DNA of 5,210 nucleotides from Nitrospira sp. (lineage in GTDB: Bacteria > Nitrospirota > Nitrospiria > Nitrospirales > Nitrospiraceae): NCBI GenBank assembly GCA_030456405.1, contig JAKDNQ010000171.1, positions 1 through 5,210 of the forward strand. Direction: 5' to 3'. The first letter of the stretch is position 1. Every line of letters begins with the position of its first letter. The notes under the pieces were generated by a model. That model saw only the letters and a program-made list of their open reading frames with translations, had not been told where the DNA came from and ran no database searches. The translations under genes and the position numbers were made by a program. This document shows, piece after piece, positions 1-5,210 of the stretch.

Positions 1-177
1 GCCAGGCTGTCGTTTGTACAACCGGTCTTGCCGCCTTTTCTGGAGCACATCGAGATAAAAAATCTCAGGATTGGAAATGCCGTAGTCGATCTCTCACTTG
101 AACGCCGGAGGCAAGATGTCGGGATCAACATCCTGCGGCGCGAAGGTCGAGTCGAGATCGTCACCACAAAGAAATAA
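1..177 (+). CDS. C-terminal end of a probable amylo-alpha-1,6-glucosidase (glycogen debranching enzyme family), truncated by window edge
   Basis: Frame 1 is open from the first base to a TAA at 175-177, giving 58 residues of a protein whose start lies outside the window. The fragment reads LPPFLEHIEIKNLRIGN, then VVDLSLER, then INILRREGRVEIV. This resembles the beta-rich tail closing bacterial amylo-alpha-1,6-glucosidase / glycogen-debranching-type proteins (LPxWLxxLxLxxLRVGxxxVDLxFxR...G.VEV). In that family a (alpha/alpha)6 barrel trims alpha-1,6 branches of glycogen-like polymers in the cytoplasm. The catalytic barrel is not in view, so function rests on this tail alone. It shares its strand with the protease downstream but is 191 bp away, and a candidate promoter lies between them, so they are probably separate transcription units. 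No clear hairpin-plus-T-run terminator follows the stop. Confidence 0.7.
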   Translation, partial: ARLSFVQPVLPPFLEHIEIKNLRIGNAVVDLSLERRRQDVGINILRREGRVEIVTTKK

Positions 178-245
178 TCGAATAGGCCCCCTTCACTTAT
201 TACAATACTCGCTCGCCCGGATCTGCCAGGCTGCGGCCAAACCAT

Positions 246-275
246 TTGACACGCGAAAATTTCGCCTACTATCTC
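246..275 (+). promoter_or_regulatory. Candidate sigma70-type promoter of the TPR-protease gene
   Basis: A perfect -35 hexamer TTGACA sits at 246-251. The -10 is ambiguous. TACTAT at 267-272 has a 15-bp spacer and 4 of 6 consensus matches. TATCTC at 270-275 has an 18-bp spacer and 3 matches. Either would give a leader of roughly 85-95 nt before the ATG at 369. The weak -10 suggests a low-activity or activator-dependent promoter. It is the best promoter candidate I found in the window. Confidence 0.45.
253..265. promoter_or_regulatory. 13-bp palindrome in promoter spacer, possible operator
   Basis: GCGAAA-A-TTTCGC is a perfect inverted repeat with 6-bp arms and a single central base. It lies entirely between the putative -35 and -10 of the protease promoter. 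A one-base centre cannot form a hairpin loop, so a dimeric DNA-binding protein is the natural explanation if it is functional. A repressor bound there would block RNA polymerase. I do not recognise the motif as a specific regulator's box. Confidence 0.35.
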
Positions 276-368
276 CGGTTATGCAGACAGCTTGGCAGCC
301 TGGAAGTGCGGTGCTGTGTACTTCAAGCAATTGCTATTATTATGTTTCCTTGATACGGTGCACTCGTC

Positions 369-1910
369 ATGGCGCTCTTGCTTCAGACAAGACACACTTC
401 GGACTCATTTCTTCGTGCGTGTAAGTTGTTTCCTCGCCGGTCCATTGCCTTCCAAGCTTCAGTGTTCTTCTTAGTTTCATTCCTGTGTATGGTCTCAACT
501 CCCGATATGGCACTGTCTTCTACTCAGGGCGATGTCTATCGTCAGGCCAAGGCGGCGACCGTGCTGATTGTGGCTATCAACGAGGAATCCCATGCCCTCT
601 CGTTCGGCAGCGGTGTGTTTATCTCGGAGCAGGGGCTGGTCCTGACCAATGCCCACGTGGTGGAAGATTCCACCCGGCTTTTTGTCTATATCCGCAATCA
701 AGCCATCGATTCTGCGGCGACACTGGTCGCGATCGACTCCGATCTCGATCTCGCCGCGCTACGCGTCCACACGGACCAGCCGGTTCCGTTCCTTCCATTG
801 GCGGCGGAGATTCCGGACGAAGGCACGCCGACGATCGCGGTTGGATATCCGCGTGTGTCGGATGTCTTACAAATGGGATTGACGCTCCATGCGTCGGTGA
901 TTCCGATGACAATTACCAATGTGGCGATGGGACGGTCCAGAACGGCGGGGCGGCCGATTTCCTTTGTGCAAACCGCGGGGATGCTGAACGCCGGGAGTAG
1001 CGGAGGCCCCCTGGTGGACGGGGAGACCGGAGAGATCGCGGGGCTGGTCGTACATACGGTACCCTATTTGGAGCCAGTCAAGAATGCTCAAGGCGAGCGG
1101 CTGGGTACGGCCATGATGCGAGCCGGCCTCAGTTATTCCATCCCGGTGTCCCGGCTGCGCGACTGGTTACACCAGAACCATATTCCCTTTCCGGCAACGC
1201 AGACGAGTGGGATGCCTCTCGCTCCACAAGAGAAGGAACTCCCAACTCGTACATTCCTCACAACCGCGCATCTTCTTCATGTGATGTCGGCGGTTCTGCG
1301 CCAGGATAGCGACCTCCTCGATCTCGCCATTCAACATTATGAATCGGCCTTGCAACTCGAACCGGAACGGCCTGATGTCTTACGGAATCTCGGTCTGGCG
1401 TTCGCGGCGAGGGGAGAGAAGGACCAAGCACGAGCGATATATGAGCGGGCCTTCGTCAAAACACCGAGCGATCCCTTGCTCTTAAAGAATATGGGTGAAT
1501 TGAGGTCTCGCATGCAAGACACCCAGGGCGCGGTGGACCTGTATCGAGCGGCCATTCGACAAGACGCCTGTTTGGTGAGCGCGTCCTTTGGATTGAGCAC
1601 GGTTCTACAGGCACAAGGTCAAGTGGATGAAGCGAAGCAGATCCTTAGGCGTGCCGCGGCCTGTCCGTCCTCTTCCTCCTATGCGGCCTATCAGATGGGC
1701 CTTGCGTTGGAACAACAGGGTCTTGCACGAGATGCATTACAAGTATGGGAGGATGGGCTTGAGCAAGCCAACAGCGCCTCTGTCAACGAGCGGCCCATTC
1801 TCAATAAGATTCGGCAGCGTATTGCCCAACTTCGCGCCCAAGTCACGCCGCAGGACCGAGGGGTCTCCGGGGCGCCGGTTGCCTCAAAGGCACAACCCTC
1901 CGTTCCCTAA
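369..1910 (+). CDS. Secreted HtrA/trypsin-like serine protease with C-terminal TPR repeats
   Basis: A 513-residue exported serine protease. An in-frame TGA at 351-353 makes the ATG at 369 the first possible start; no good Shine-Dalgarno precedes it. Residues 1-30 form a long basic lead with RR at 23-24. About 31-45 are hydrophobic, and cleavage near MALS|STQ (50/51) is plausible, so the enzyme should act in the periplasm. The protease domain spans about 54-268. It has GSGVFI (80-85), His96 in TNAHVV, Asp127 in DLDLAAL and Ser211 in GSSGGPL, with spacing like DegP, so the triad is intact. In place of PDZ domains, residues about 300-470 hold four to five TPR units with the usual W/L-G-Y/F and A-x-x-x-Y/P spacing, such as LRNLGLAFAARGEKDQA and AAYQMGLALEQQGLARDA. 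TPRs normally bind protein partners, so they may recruit substrates or link the enzyme to a complex. The catalytic assignment is firm; the substrate is unknown. Confidence 0.9.
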   Translation: MALLLQTRHTSDSFLRACKLFPRRSIAFQASVFFLVSFLCMVSTPDMALSSTQGDVYRQAKAATVLIVAINEESHALSFGSGVFISEQGLVLTNAHVVEDSTRLFVYIRNQAIDSAATLVAIDSDLDLAALRVHTDQPVPFLPLAAEIPDEGTPTIAVGYPRVSDVLQMGLTLHASVIPMTITNVAMGRSRTAGRPISFVQTAGMLNAGSSGGPLVDGETGEIAGLVVHTVPYLEPVKNAQGERLGTAMMRAGLSYSIPVSRLRDWLHQNHIPFPATQTSGMPLAPQEKELPTRTFLTTAHLLHVMSAVLRQDSDLLDLAIQHYESALQLEPERPDVLRNLGLAFAARGEKDQARAIYERAFVKTPSDPLLLKNMGELRSRMQDTQGAVDLYRAAIRQDACLVSASFGLSTVLQAQGQVDEAKQILRRAAACPSSSSYAAYQMGLALEQQGLARDALQVWEDGLEQANSASVNERPILNKIRQRIAQLRAQVTPQDRGVSGAPVASKAQPSVP

Positions 1911-1959
1911 AGACGCCTAGTAGCGACATGGTCTCATGCTTCTTAGCCGTTATCGTGAG

Positions 1960-2349
1960 CTATGGCTCGAGTCGTGTGACCGAAAGAGTATGGCCTTCGG
2001 ATGAGATCCGGGCTTCGATCGTATCCCCTGGGTTGACCCTCTTCAGGACTTTGGTGTCATCGCGGAGTTCAAGACGCATTTCTTTGCCGGCTCGATCTAT
2101 CATGACATAAGATTTGTCCACGATATCGAGCGTATCCTGGCCTTCGAGATCCCTGGTCATATGAAATTTCCCTTCGACCTGAGACACTTCCCCTCTCACA
2201 ATCATGGAAGGTGGCGATGTGGAAGGCGACTGGGCTTCTGCCCGAGTGCCCGGAACCGCTACGAGCGCGACAACGACAATCGCCATGACAAGACTGGACC
2301 ACGTGAGGGTCTTCATATGGACATTTGTCTGAGGCTGAAAAGCCTTCAT
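1960..2349 (-). CDS. Small secreted hypothetical protein, beta-rich OB-like (DUF5666-like) domain
   Basis: A 129-residue protein with an N-terminal signal peptide: hydrophobic run about 18-32 and an AEA|Q cleavage site at 39/40. The ATG at 2349 is chosen because AGAGGG lies 5 nt upstream; the internal Met12 at 2316 has no such site, though it would still leave a signal peptide. The mature part carries one small beta-rich unit: RGEVSQVEGKFHM (52-64), DKSYVMIDRAGKEMRLELRDDTK (roughly 78-100), then NPGDTIEARISSEG (106-119). This alternation, ending in a 'GD-x-I-x-A' turn, resembles bacterial OB-like/DUF5666-type secreted domains, a resemblance by pattern only. Charged, lacking cysteine and catalytic motifs, it looks like a binding or structural protein of the periplasm. 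It lies 94 nt downstream of the phosphodiesterase on the same strand and converges with the protease gene, 49 bp away. Confidence 0.8.
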   Translation of the reverse strand: MKAFQPQTNVHMKTLTWSSLVMAIVVVALVAVPGTRAEAQSPSTSPPSMIVRGEVSQVEGKFHMTRDLEGQDTLDIVDKSYVMIDRAGKEMRLELRDDTKVLKRVNPGDTIEARISSEGHTLSVTRLEP

Positions 2350-2354
2350 CCTGT

Positions 2355-2360
2355 CCCTCT
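2355..2360 (-). promoter_or_regulatory. Ribosome binding site of the secreted 129-residue protein
   Basis: On the minus strand AGAGGG stands 5 nt before the ATG at 2349. This decides in favour of that start over the in-frame ATG at 2316, which is preceded by CAAATGTCCAT and has no purine-rich site. Confidence 0.6.
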
Positions 2361-2403
2361 ATTCCGTCTACCCTGAGACTCATTGCACATTGACCATACT
2401 GCT

Positions 2404-2417
2404 AGAGGTCTTCCTCT
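2404..2417. other. Short hairpin in gap after phosphodiesterase gene
   Basis: AGAGG (2404-2408) and CCTCT (2413-2417) pair as a 5-bp stem with a 4-nt loop in the 94-nt gap between the phosphodiesterase stop and the next gene. No T-run follows on either strand, so it is not a convincing intrinsic terminator. At most it may be a weak pause or processing site. Confidence 0.2.
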
Positions 2418-2443
2418 CGTCCAGATCGTGCCACGGCCACGGT

Positions 2444-4360
2444 CTATGGCGCCGGTGTTTTGTGGAGGGGAGCTGTGATACGTGATCCACAGACATTCTC
2501 ACCACTCGTTGGGTTAGTCTTGTTCAGAATGCGGTCGATGGCGGGTGTGAGAGAATGCCCCTTCATCTCATCAGGACGATTCTTCAGAGTGGCATGAAAT
2601 GACGGAAGGAGCCCGAGAATGTCTAATATAGTTGGGGTCACATCTACCACAGACGCCTGACAAATCGTAGCCAGCGCTTCCTGTCCTTCCTGGGCGCCTC
2701 TCACGAAAATAATCGGCACCAGCGAGTCTGAGGCATTGAGATGCCCATGATCAGAGTGAAAATGTCGGTGTGTGGTCACGTCAAGGCCCTCAAGGACTCG
2801 CCAGTCTCTTTTGTTAAGGTACGTGAGTTTCTTAGACCTGTCGGCCAGCAGAATGATATCCGGAGCGCTCTGAGGATCCGTGGGTAATCGTGACGCAAGC
2901 CCATTGAGCCTTTGTACCGCCATCGGGTATGCGGGATTGTTCAATGGGCTCTGATCGATGTGTACCGCCGGGAGCAATTGGATGGAGGCCCCATCATAGC
3001 GATATGGAACAAAGACGTAGCGGTTGCTCTGTTTATAGAGCACGGCTTCCGGCCCTTGCTCATTTTTGTGGAGAGTGAGCAGCAGGTGTTCCAACATTGG
3101 AGCGATGTCGCGTTGATAGTCGGGATTATCCTTCCACTGCCCCTCTGCAGGCTTGATATGGAACCCGAGCGCAGCACCGTTTAAGGTCGCGACAATAGTT
3201 GAATCTCCGGAAATGCTCCCGTTGGAGAAGAATTCTAACGAGGCACGGACCCTGGAGAGAACGCTTTCGTTGCCTAATGGCGGAGTTTCGAGCTGATAGG
3301 CCTTCCCGCTTGTCTTGGCCAATTCGGTGAACACAACCTTGAGATCTTCAATGCCCAGGACTTTGTTCCAATCGATTTCGGTATGGCCATGGTCCGACAC
3401 CAACACGAAGAGTGTCCGTTGCATAACCGGTTGATCTCGTAACCCTCGCCACTGGATCGGATCGGCCGGCTCGGCTTCGGATAGCGGTGTGGCATGGGAA
3501 TTTCTCACGATGGCGGGATCTCCCGCGATGAATTTCGCGATGAGGTCATCAAGATGCGTGAGATATTCTAGACGCGCCTGCTCCGGATCCTCGGGGGAGA
3601 GGTGTTCAGCATGATCGAGGCCGGCAAAATAGAGCGTCATCAGAGTCGGAAGCTTCAGCTCCGCTCCTTCCTTGGCTGCGCCATTGAAATCTTGGAGCGA
3701 TTTCACCGCCGCCCATAGCGCATTTTCGTCCACGTCGTCACTGCGATTCTGGTGATAACTCAGCAGGGTGTCGAAGTCAGAACGAATCGCCCCTTCCCCA
3801 CTCCCGCGCGTGAGCATGTGGTGCACAACAATGCTCTGCCCGCCGTTCTGCCCGATATACTCGTAAATGGTTTTCACTCGACTGTTAATATCGTCGGAAA
3901 GAAAATCGTCCGACAGTTGCACCTTCAGCGCGTCGATATGATATTCCGTGAAATGTCGCGCGACTTCGCGTTTCCTGAAAAAAAGATTGTTCCCTGTAAT
4001 CCCGTGCGCGCCGGGGAACAGGCCGGTAAACATCGACGTCCAGGCTGCATAGGTGTAGGAAGGGAACACCGTCGTCGGCTGTTGGACGGCAATGCCCTTG
4101 GTCAATTGTAGGCCGCTTGAATCGACGCGCGCGCCGAGCAGGTCGTGTAAGCCTCCTGGTTTTCGTGGAGGATTCTGCGTGAGATATTTGACCAGCGTCC
4201 CGTGCTCGAGACCATCGATAGCCAAGATCACGACATGCTCAATGGGTTGACCGCTGAGAGAGCCATGTAATACAGCGCCGGCGGAGTATTGAACAGCTGG
4301 GCGGCTGCAGGCGTAGGGCCCTATAAGCAGGAAGACCAGTAGCAATACAGGTAGGCGCAT
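2444..4360 (-). CDS. Exported alkaline-phosphatase-superfamily phosphodiesterase (type I phosphodiesterase / nucleotide pyrophosphatase family)
   Basis: A 638-residue metal-dependent phosphoesterase. I start at the ATG at 4360, where AAGAGG lies 9 nt upstream and a signal peptide (MRLPVLLLVFLLIGPYAC) begins. The 40-codon extension to a GTG at 4480 has no ribosome site and overlaps the upstream gene. Cys18 follows PYA, a poor lipobox, so cleaved or anchored export are both possible. All two-zinc-site residues of the NPP family are visible: Asp49 in AIDG, nucleophile Thr103 (a gapless match of VFPSYTYAAWTSMFTGLFPGAHG to the NPP KTFPN...TGLYPESHG block), Asp249 and His253 in LDHAEH, Asp323-His324 in VSDHGH, and His538 in the second SDHGH. 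A DVTPTILDILGLLP...GHSL ending is common in this superfamily. Family members hydrolyse phosphodiesters or pyrophosphates of nucleotides, lipids or sugars; substrate here cannot be read. It sits 94 nt after the PepSY lipoprotein gene. Confidence 0.87.
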   Translation of the reverse strand: MRLPVLLLVFLLIGPYACSRPAVQYSAGAVLHGSLSGQPIEHVVILAIDGLEHGTLVKYLTQNPPRKPGGLHDLLGARVDSSGLQLTKGIAVQQPTTVFPSYTYAAWTSMFTGLFPGAHGITGNNLFFRKREVARHFTEYHIDALKVQLSDDFLSDDINSRVKTIYEYIGQNGGQSIVVHHMLTRGSGEGAIRSDFDTLLSYHQNRSDDVDENALWAAVKSLQDFNGAAKEGAELKLPTLMTLYFAGLDHAEHLSPEDPEQARLEYLTHLDDLIAKFIAGDPAIVRNSHATPLSEAEPADPIQWRGLRDQPVMQRTLFVLVSDHGHTEIDWNKVLGIEDLKVVFTELAKTSGKAYQLETPPLGNESVLSRVRASLEFFSNGSISGDSTIVATLNGAALGFHIKPAEGQWKDNPDYQRDIAPMLEHLLLTLHKNEQGPEAVLYKQSNRYVFVPYRYDGASIQLLPAVHIDQSPLNNPAYPMAVQRLNGLASRLPTDPQSAPDIILLADRSKKLTYLNKRDWRVLEGLDVTTHRHFHSDHGHLNASDSLVPIIFVRGAQEGQEALATICQASVVDVTPTILDILGLLPSFHATLKNRPDEMKGHSLTPAIDRILNKTNPTSGENVCGSRITAPLHKTPAP

Positions 4361-4369
4361 AGTCGGATG

Positions 4370-4375
4370 CCTCTT
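4370..4375 (-). promoter_or_regulatory. Ribosome binding site of the phosphodiesterase
   Basis: AAGAGG on the minus strand lies 9 nt before the ATG at 4360. The spacing is at the long end, but this is the only Shine-Dalgarno-like site near any candidate start. It supports the start that places the hydrophobic signal sequence at the extreme N-terminus. Confidence 0.5.
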
Positions 4376-4407
4376 ATGCGGATGAGTTTGATCATTGTGT
4401 CCAACCT

Positions 4408-4425
4408 GGTCAGGCGCCACTGACC
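4408..4425. other. Hairpin between PepSY and phosphodiesterase genes
   Basis: GGTCAG and CTGACC form perfect 6-bp arms around a 6-nt loop in the 94-nt gap between the two minus-strand genes. No T-run follows on the minus strand, so it is unlikely to end transcription. It might tune the ratio of the two products by transcript processing or stability, or bind a protein. Confidence 0.3.
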
Positions 4426-4454
4426 TTGTGTTCGCGTCAATGTGAAACTGAGCG

Positions 4455-4745
4455 TTATTTGATGACGTGTATCCTGCCACTTATGGCGTTCACATAGACG
4501 TGATACGTGTGCGCCCTATCCACGATTTCAATCTTATAGACAAGCTGTCCGTCATCTCTTCCCATATTCACTTCAACCGTTTTCCCGGGCGTTGCCTGCT
4601 CCGCGGTTTTTATCGCGTCGATCATGGTGACGGTTGCATGTTCACTGAGCGATCTGTCGGATTGGAATAGTGACAGCGCGCATCCCGAGGCAATAGTCCC
4701 AGCCAGCCCTATTGCCAATCCAACTGATGGGATTGGCTTCTTCAT
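4455..4745 (-). CDS. PepSY-domain lipoprotein
   Basis: A 96-residue protein starting at the ATG at 4745. A near-perfect AGGAGG 6 nt upstream decides this over an ORF start 10 codons further out. Residues 1-21 are a lipoprotein signal: KK at 2-3, a hydrophobic core GLAIGLAGTI, then ASGC with Cys22 as the lipidation site. Residues about 39-96 form one PepSY unit: MIDAIKTAEQATPGKTVEVNM (helix plus first strand), LVYKIEIVD, then YHVYVNAISGRIHVIK. The usual D-A-x-T-G turn appears as N-A-x-S-G. PepSY domains are small periplasmic modules first described as protease-inhibitor-like in M4 peptidases; stand-alone ones are thought to bind or modulate partner proteins. The partner here is unknown. The gene comes just before the phosphodiesterase on the same strand and is probably co-transcribed with it. 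Confidence 0.88.
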   Translation of the reverse strand: MKKPIPSVGLAIGLAGTIASGCALSLFQSDRSLSEHATVTMIDAIKTAEQATPGKTVEVNMGRDDGQLVYKIEIVDRAHTYHVYVNAISGRIHVIK

Positions 4746-4750
4746 ACAAT

Positions 4751-4757
4751 TCCTCCT
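4751..4757 (-). promoter_or_regulatory. Strong ribosome binding site of the PepSY lipoprotein
   Basis: AGGAGGA on the minus strand, 5 nt before the ATG at 4745, is the strongest Shine-Dalgarno in the window. It fixes the start of the lipoprotein and suggests high translation compared with its neighbours. Confidence 0.8.
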
Positions 4758-4816
4758 TTTGTGGGATGTGTGCAAAACACGACAAGACTGCGAATGCTCT
4801 GTAGGCCATCGAAGCT

Positions 4817-4871
4817 CTGTTGTGTCGAAATAGTTTTTTGCACGCTATTACATCTGACCAATCGACAACAG
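4817..4871. repeat. Imperfect nested inverted repeat across the DUF3309 stop codon
   Basis: CTGTTGTGTCGA at 4817-4828 matches the reverse complement of TCGACAACAG at 4862-4871, apart from two extra bases. Inside it, AATAG (4829-4833) pairs with CTATT (4845-4849). Together they could fold into an interrupted stem spanning the stop codon at 4848-4850. There is no terminating T-run on the minus strand. It may be a weak attenuator or transcript-stabilising structure, or chance. Confidence 0.25.
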
Positions 4872-5003
4872 AACGACCAAAACTACAAGGACTACATTTA
4901 GCCCGCCGCTCGGGCCGTAACACCGATTCGCGCTGTACGGCCAAGTAGGCAACGCGCCAACAAGGGATAGGATCACGATGATGAGAAGCTCATAGGTCAC
5001 CAC
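4848..5003 (-). CDS. DUF3309-type small hydrophobic membrane peptide
   Basis: A 51-residue minus-strand ORF, from a GTG at 5003 (or the adjacent GTG at 5000) to a TAA at 4848. The peptide has two hydrophobic stretches, ELLIIVILSLV (5-15) and LNVVLVVLVVLLSIG (35-49), around GALPTWPYSANRCYGPSGG (16-34). This is the signature layout of DUF3309 (typically GALPTWPxSRxWGYGPSGG with Leu/Ile-rich flanks ending LLGRI). Differences are RC in place of WG before YGPSGG and an SIGQM tail. DUF3309 proteins are tiny, predicted membrane peptides of unknown function. There is no clear Shine-Dalgarno and no ATG, so translation may be weak or the gene may be drifting; the frame itself is intact. It lies 102 nt upstream of the PepSY lipoprotein on the same strand. 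Confidence 0.72.
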   Translation of the reverse strand: MVTYELLIIVILSLVGALPTWPYSANRCYGPSGGLNVVLVVLVVLLSIGQM

Positions 5004-5210
5004 TGTGTTTAAGAACGGTTTGCCCTATTCCAATGTCATCATCGGCCCTTATCTAGCCTAGACCTCATTTTTTCTTATAGTTTGCTCCCTTTCCCTCACA
5101 GTATGGACTCGGGATACCCCTGGTCATCGGCTCACAGAGCGTCGCTCATTAAAAGTAAAAAACTAGGGATAATACGAGGTTCGCATGGTGGTTTGGCGTG
5201 TAAGAATAAG
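5004..5210. other. Region without a supportable gene
   Basis: These 207 bases are AT-richer in patches and hold no ORF with a recognisable product. Visible items are an 11-bp palindrome TCTAG-C-CTAGA at 5052-5062, and a minus-strand TATAAG (5074-5079) lacking a matching -35. Near the edge, a plus-strand ATG at 5185 has GAGG 5-6 nt upstream and GATAAT at 5168-5173. The palindrome lies about 50 nt upstream of the DUF3309 start and could be a regulator site. The ATG at 5185 might begin a gene that continues past the window, but only eight codons are visible. Confidence 0.4.

Larger units (their letters stand above)
226..303. repeat. 9-bp perfect inverted repeat flanking the candidate promoter
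   Basis: CCAGGCTGC at 226-234 is the exact reverse complement of GCAGCCTGG at 295-303. The two arms lie 60 bp apart and bracket the TTGACA promoter candidate and its inner palindrome. They could be a paired protein-binding site or a long-loop stem, or simple chance. No duplicated target site or element accompanies them. Confidence 0.3.

Noticed and set aside
294..309. TTGGCA...GTGC before the protease, resembling a sigma54 promoter
   Set aside because: The GG-to-GC distance is 12, not the required 10.
98..474. Plus-strand reading frames across the spacer before the protease
   Set aside because: They overlap the debranching-enzyme tail and the protease start in other frames, have no Shine-Dalgarno, and show no recognisable protein pattern.
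485..1000. 171-codon plus-strand frame inside the protease gene
   Set aside because: It is rich in Arg, Gly and Cys, as expected of a shifted frame over GC-rich coding DNA, while the protease frame carries the conserved motifs.
1911..1959. Possible bidirectional terminator between the convergent genes
   Set aside because: Only a 4-bp CATG/CATG pairing is visible, with no T-run on either strand.
2415..2436. Minus-strand TGGCACG resembling a sigma54 -24 element upstream of the 129-residue protein gene
   Set aside because: The -12 GC expected ten bases after the GG is absent, and so is TTGC.
3752..4111. 119-codon plus-strand frame antisense to the phosphodiesterase
   Set aside because: It is a shadow over the most conserved catalytic blocks of the real gene, with no family resemblance and no ribosome site.
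4361..4480. 40-codon upstream extension of the phosphodiesterase to a GTG at 4480
   Set aside because: It has no ribosome site, overlaps the end of the PepSY gene, and would bury the signal peptide 40 residues inside a hydrophilic lead.
4642..4944. 100-codon minus-strand frame overlapping the PepSY and DUF3309 genes
   Set aside because: It runs across two better-supported genes in another frame, and its composition looks random.
5103..5210. Plus-strand frame from an ATG at 5103 open to the window edge
   Set aside because: It has no Shine-Dalgarno, a low-complexity Lys/Ser/Gly composition, and only 36 codons, so it cannot be told from chance.

Overview
The window looks like ordinary chromosome from a Gram-negative bacterium with moderate-to-high GC. 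It holds six protein genes, one of them cut by the left edge. Five of the six appear to be exported, lipidated or membrane-bound. The mix (a glycogen-debranching-enzyme tail, an HtrA-like protease fused to TPRs, a PepSY lipoprotein, a DUF3309 peptide and a secreted nucleotide-pyrophosphatase-type phosphodiesterase) reminds me of Nitrospira (Nitrospirota). That assignment is an inference from gene style, not proof. I see no mobile element, phage gene, CRISPR array, rRNA or tRNA.

Left part, plus strand (1-1910). The last 58 codons of a probable amylo-alpha-1,6-glucosidase end at 177. A 191-bp spacer follows. It contains a perfect TTGACA with a weak -10 and a 13-bp palindrome between the two elements. 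Next is a 513-residue secreted trypsin-like serine protease with a complete His/Asp/Ser triad. It has TPR repeats where an HtrA protease normally carries PDZ domains.

Right part, minus strand (5003 down to 1960). In transcription order these are a 51-residue DUF3309-type hydrophobic peptide, a 96-residue PepSY lipoprotein, a 638-residue alkaline-phosphatase-superfamily phosphodiesterase with every expected metal and catalytic residue, and a 129-residue secreted beta-rich hypothetical protein. The DUF3309 gene is short and easily missed. The last three genes are separated by gaps of 94 nt each and are probably read in the same direction as one cluster, although no promoter or terminator between them is convincing. 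This cluster converges on the protease gene, leaving 49 bp between the two stop codons.

Working together: nothing in the sequence proves a shared pathway. The common theme is the cell envelope: a periplasmic protease with a protein-binding scaffold, a periplasmic phosphoesterase, and small lipoprotein, membrane and secreted proteins. The most distinctive items are the protease-TPR architecture and the palindrome inside its putative promoter. I did not find convincing evidence of a wholly new system.
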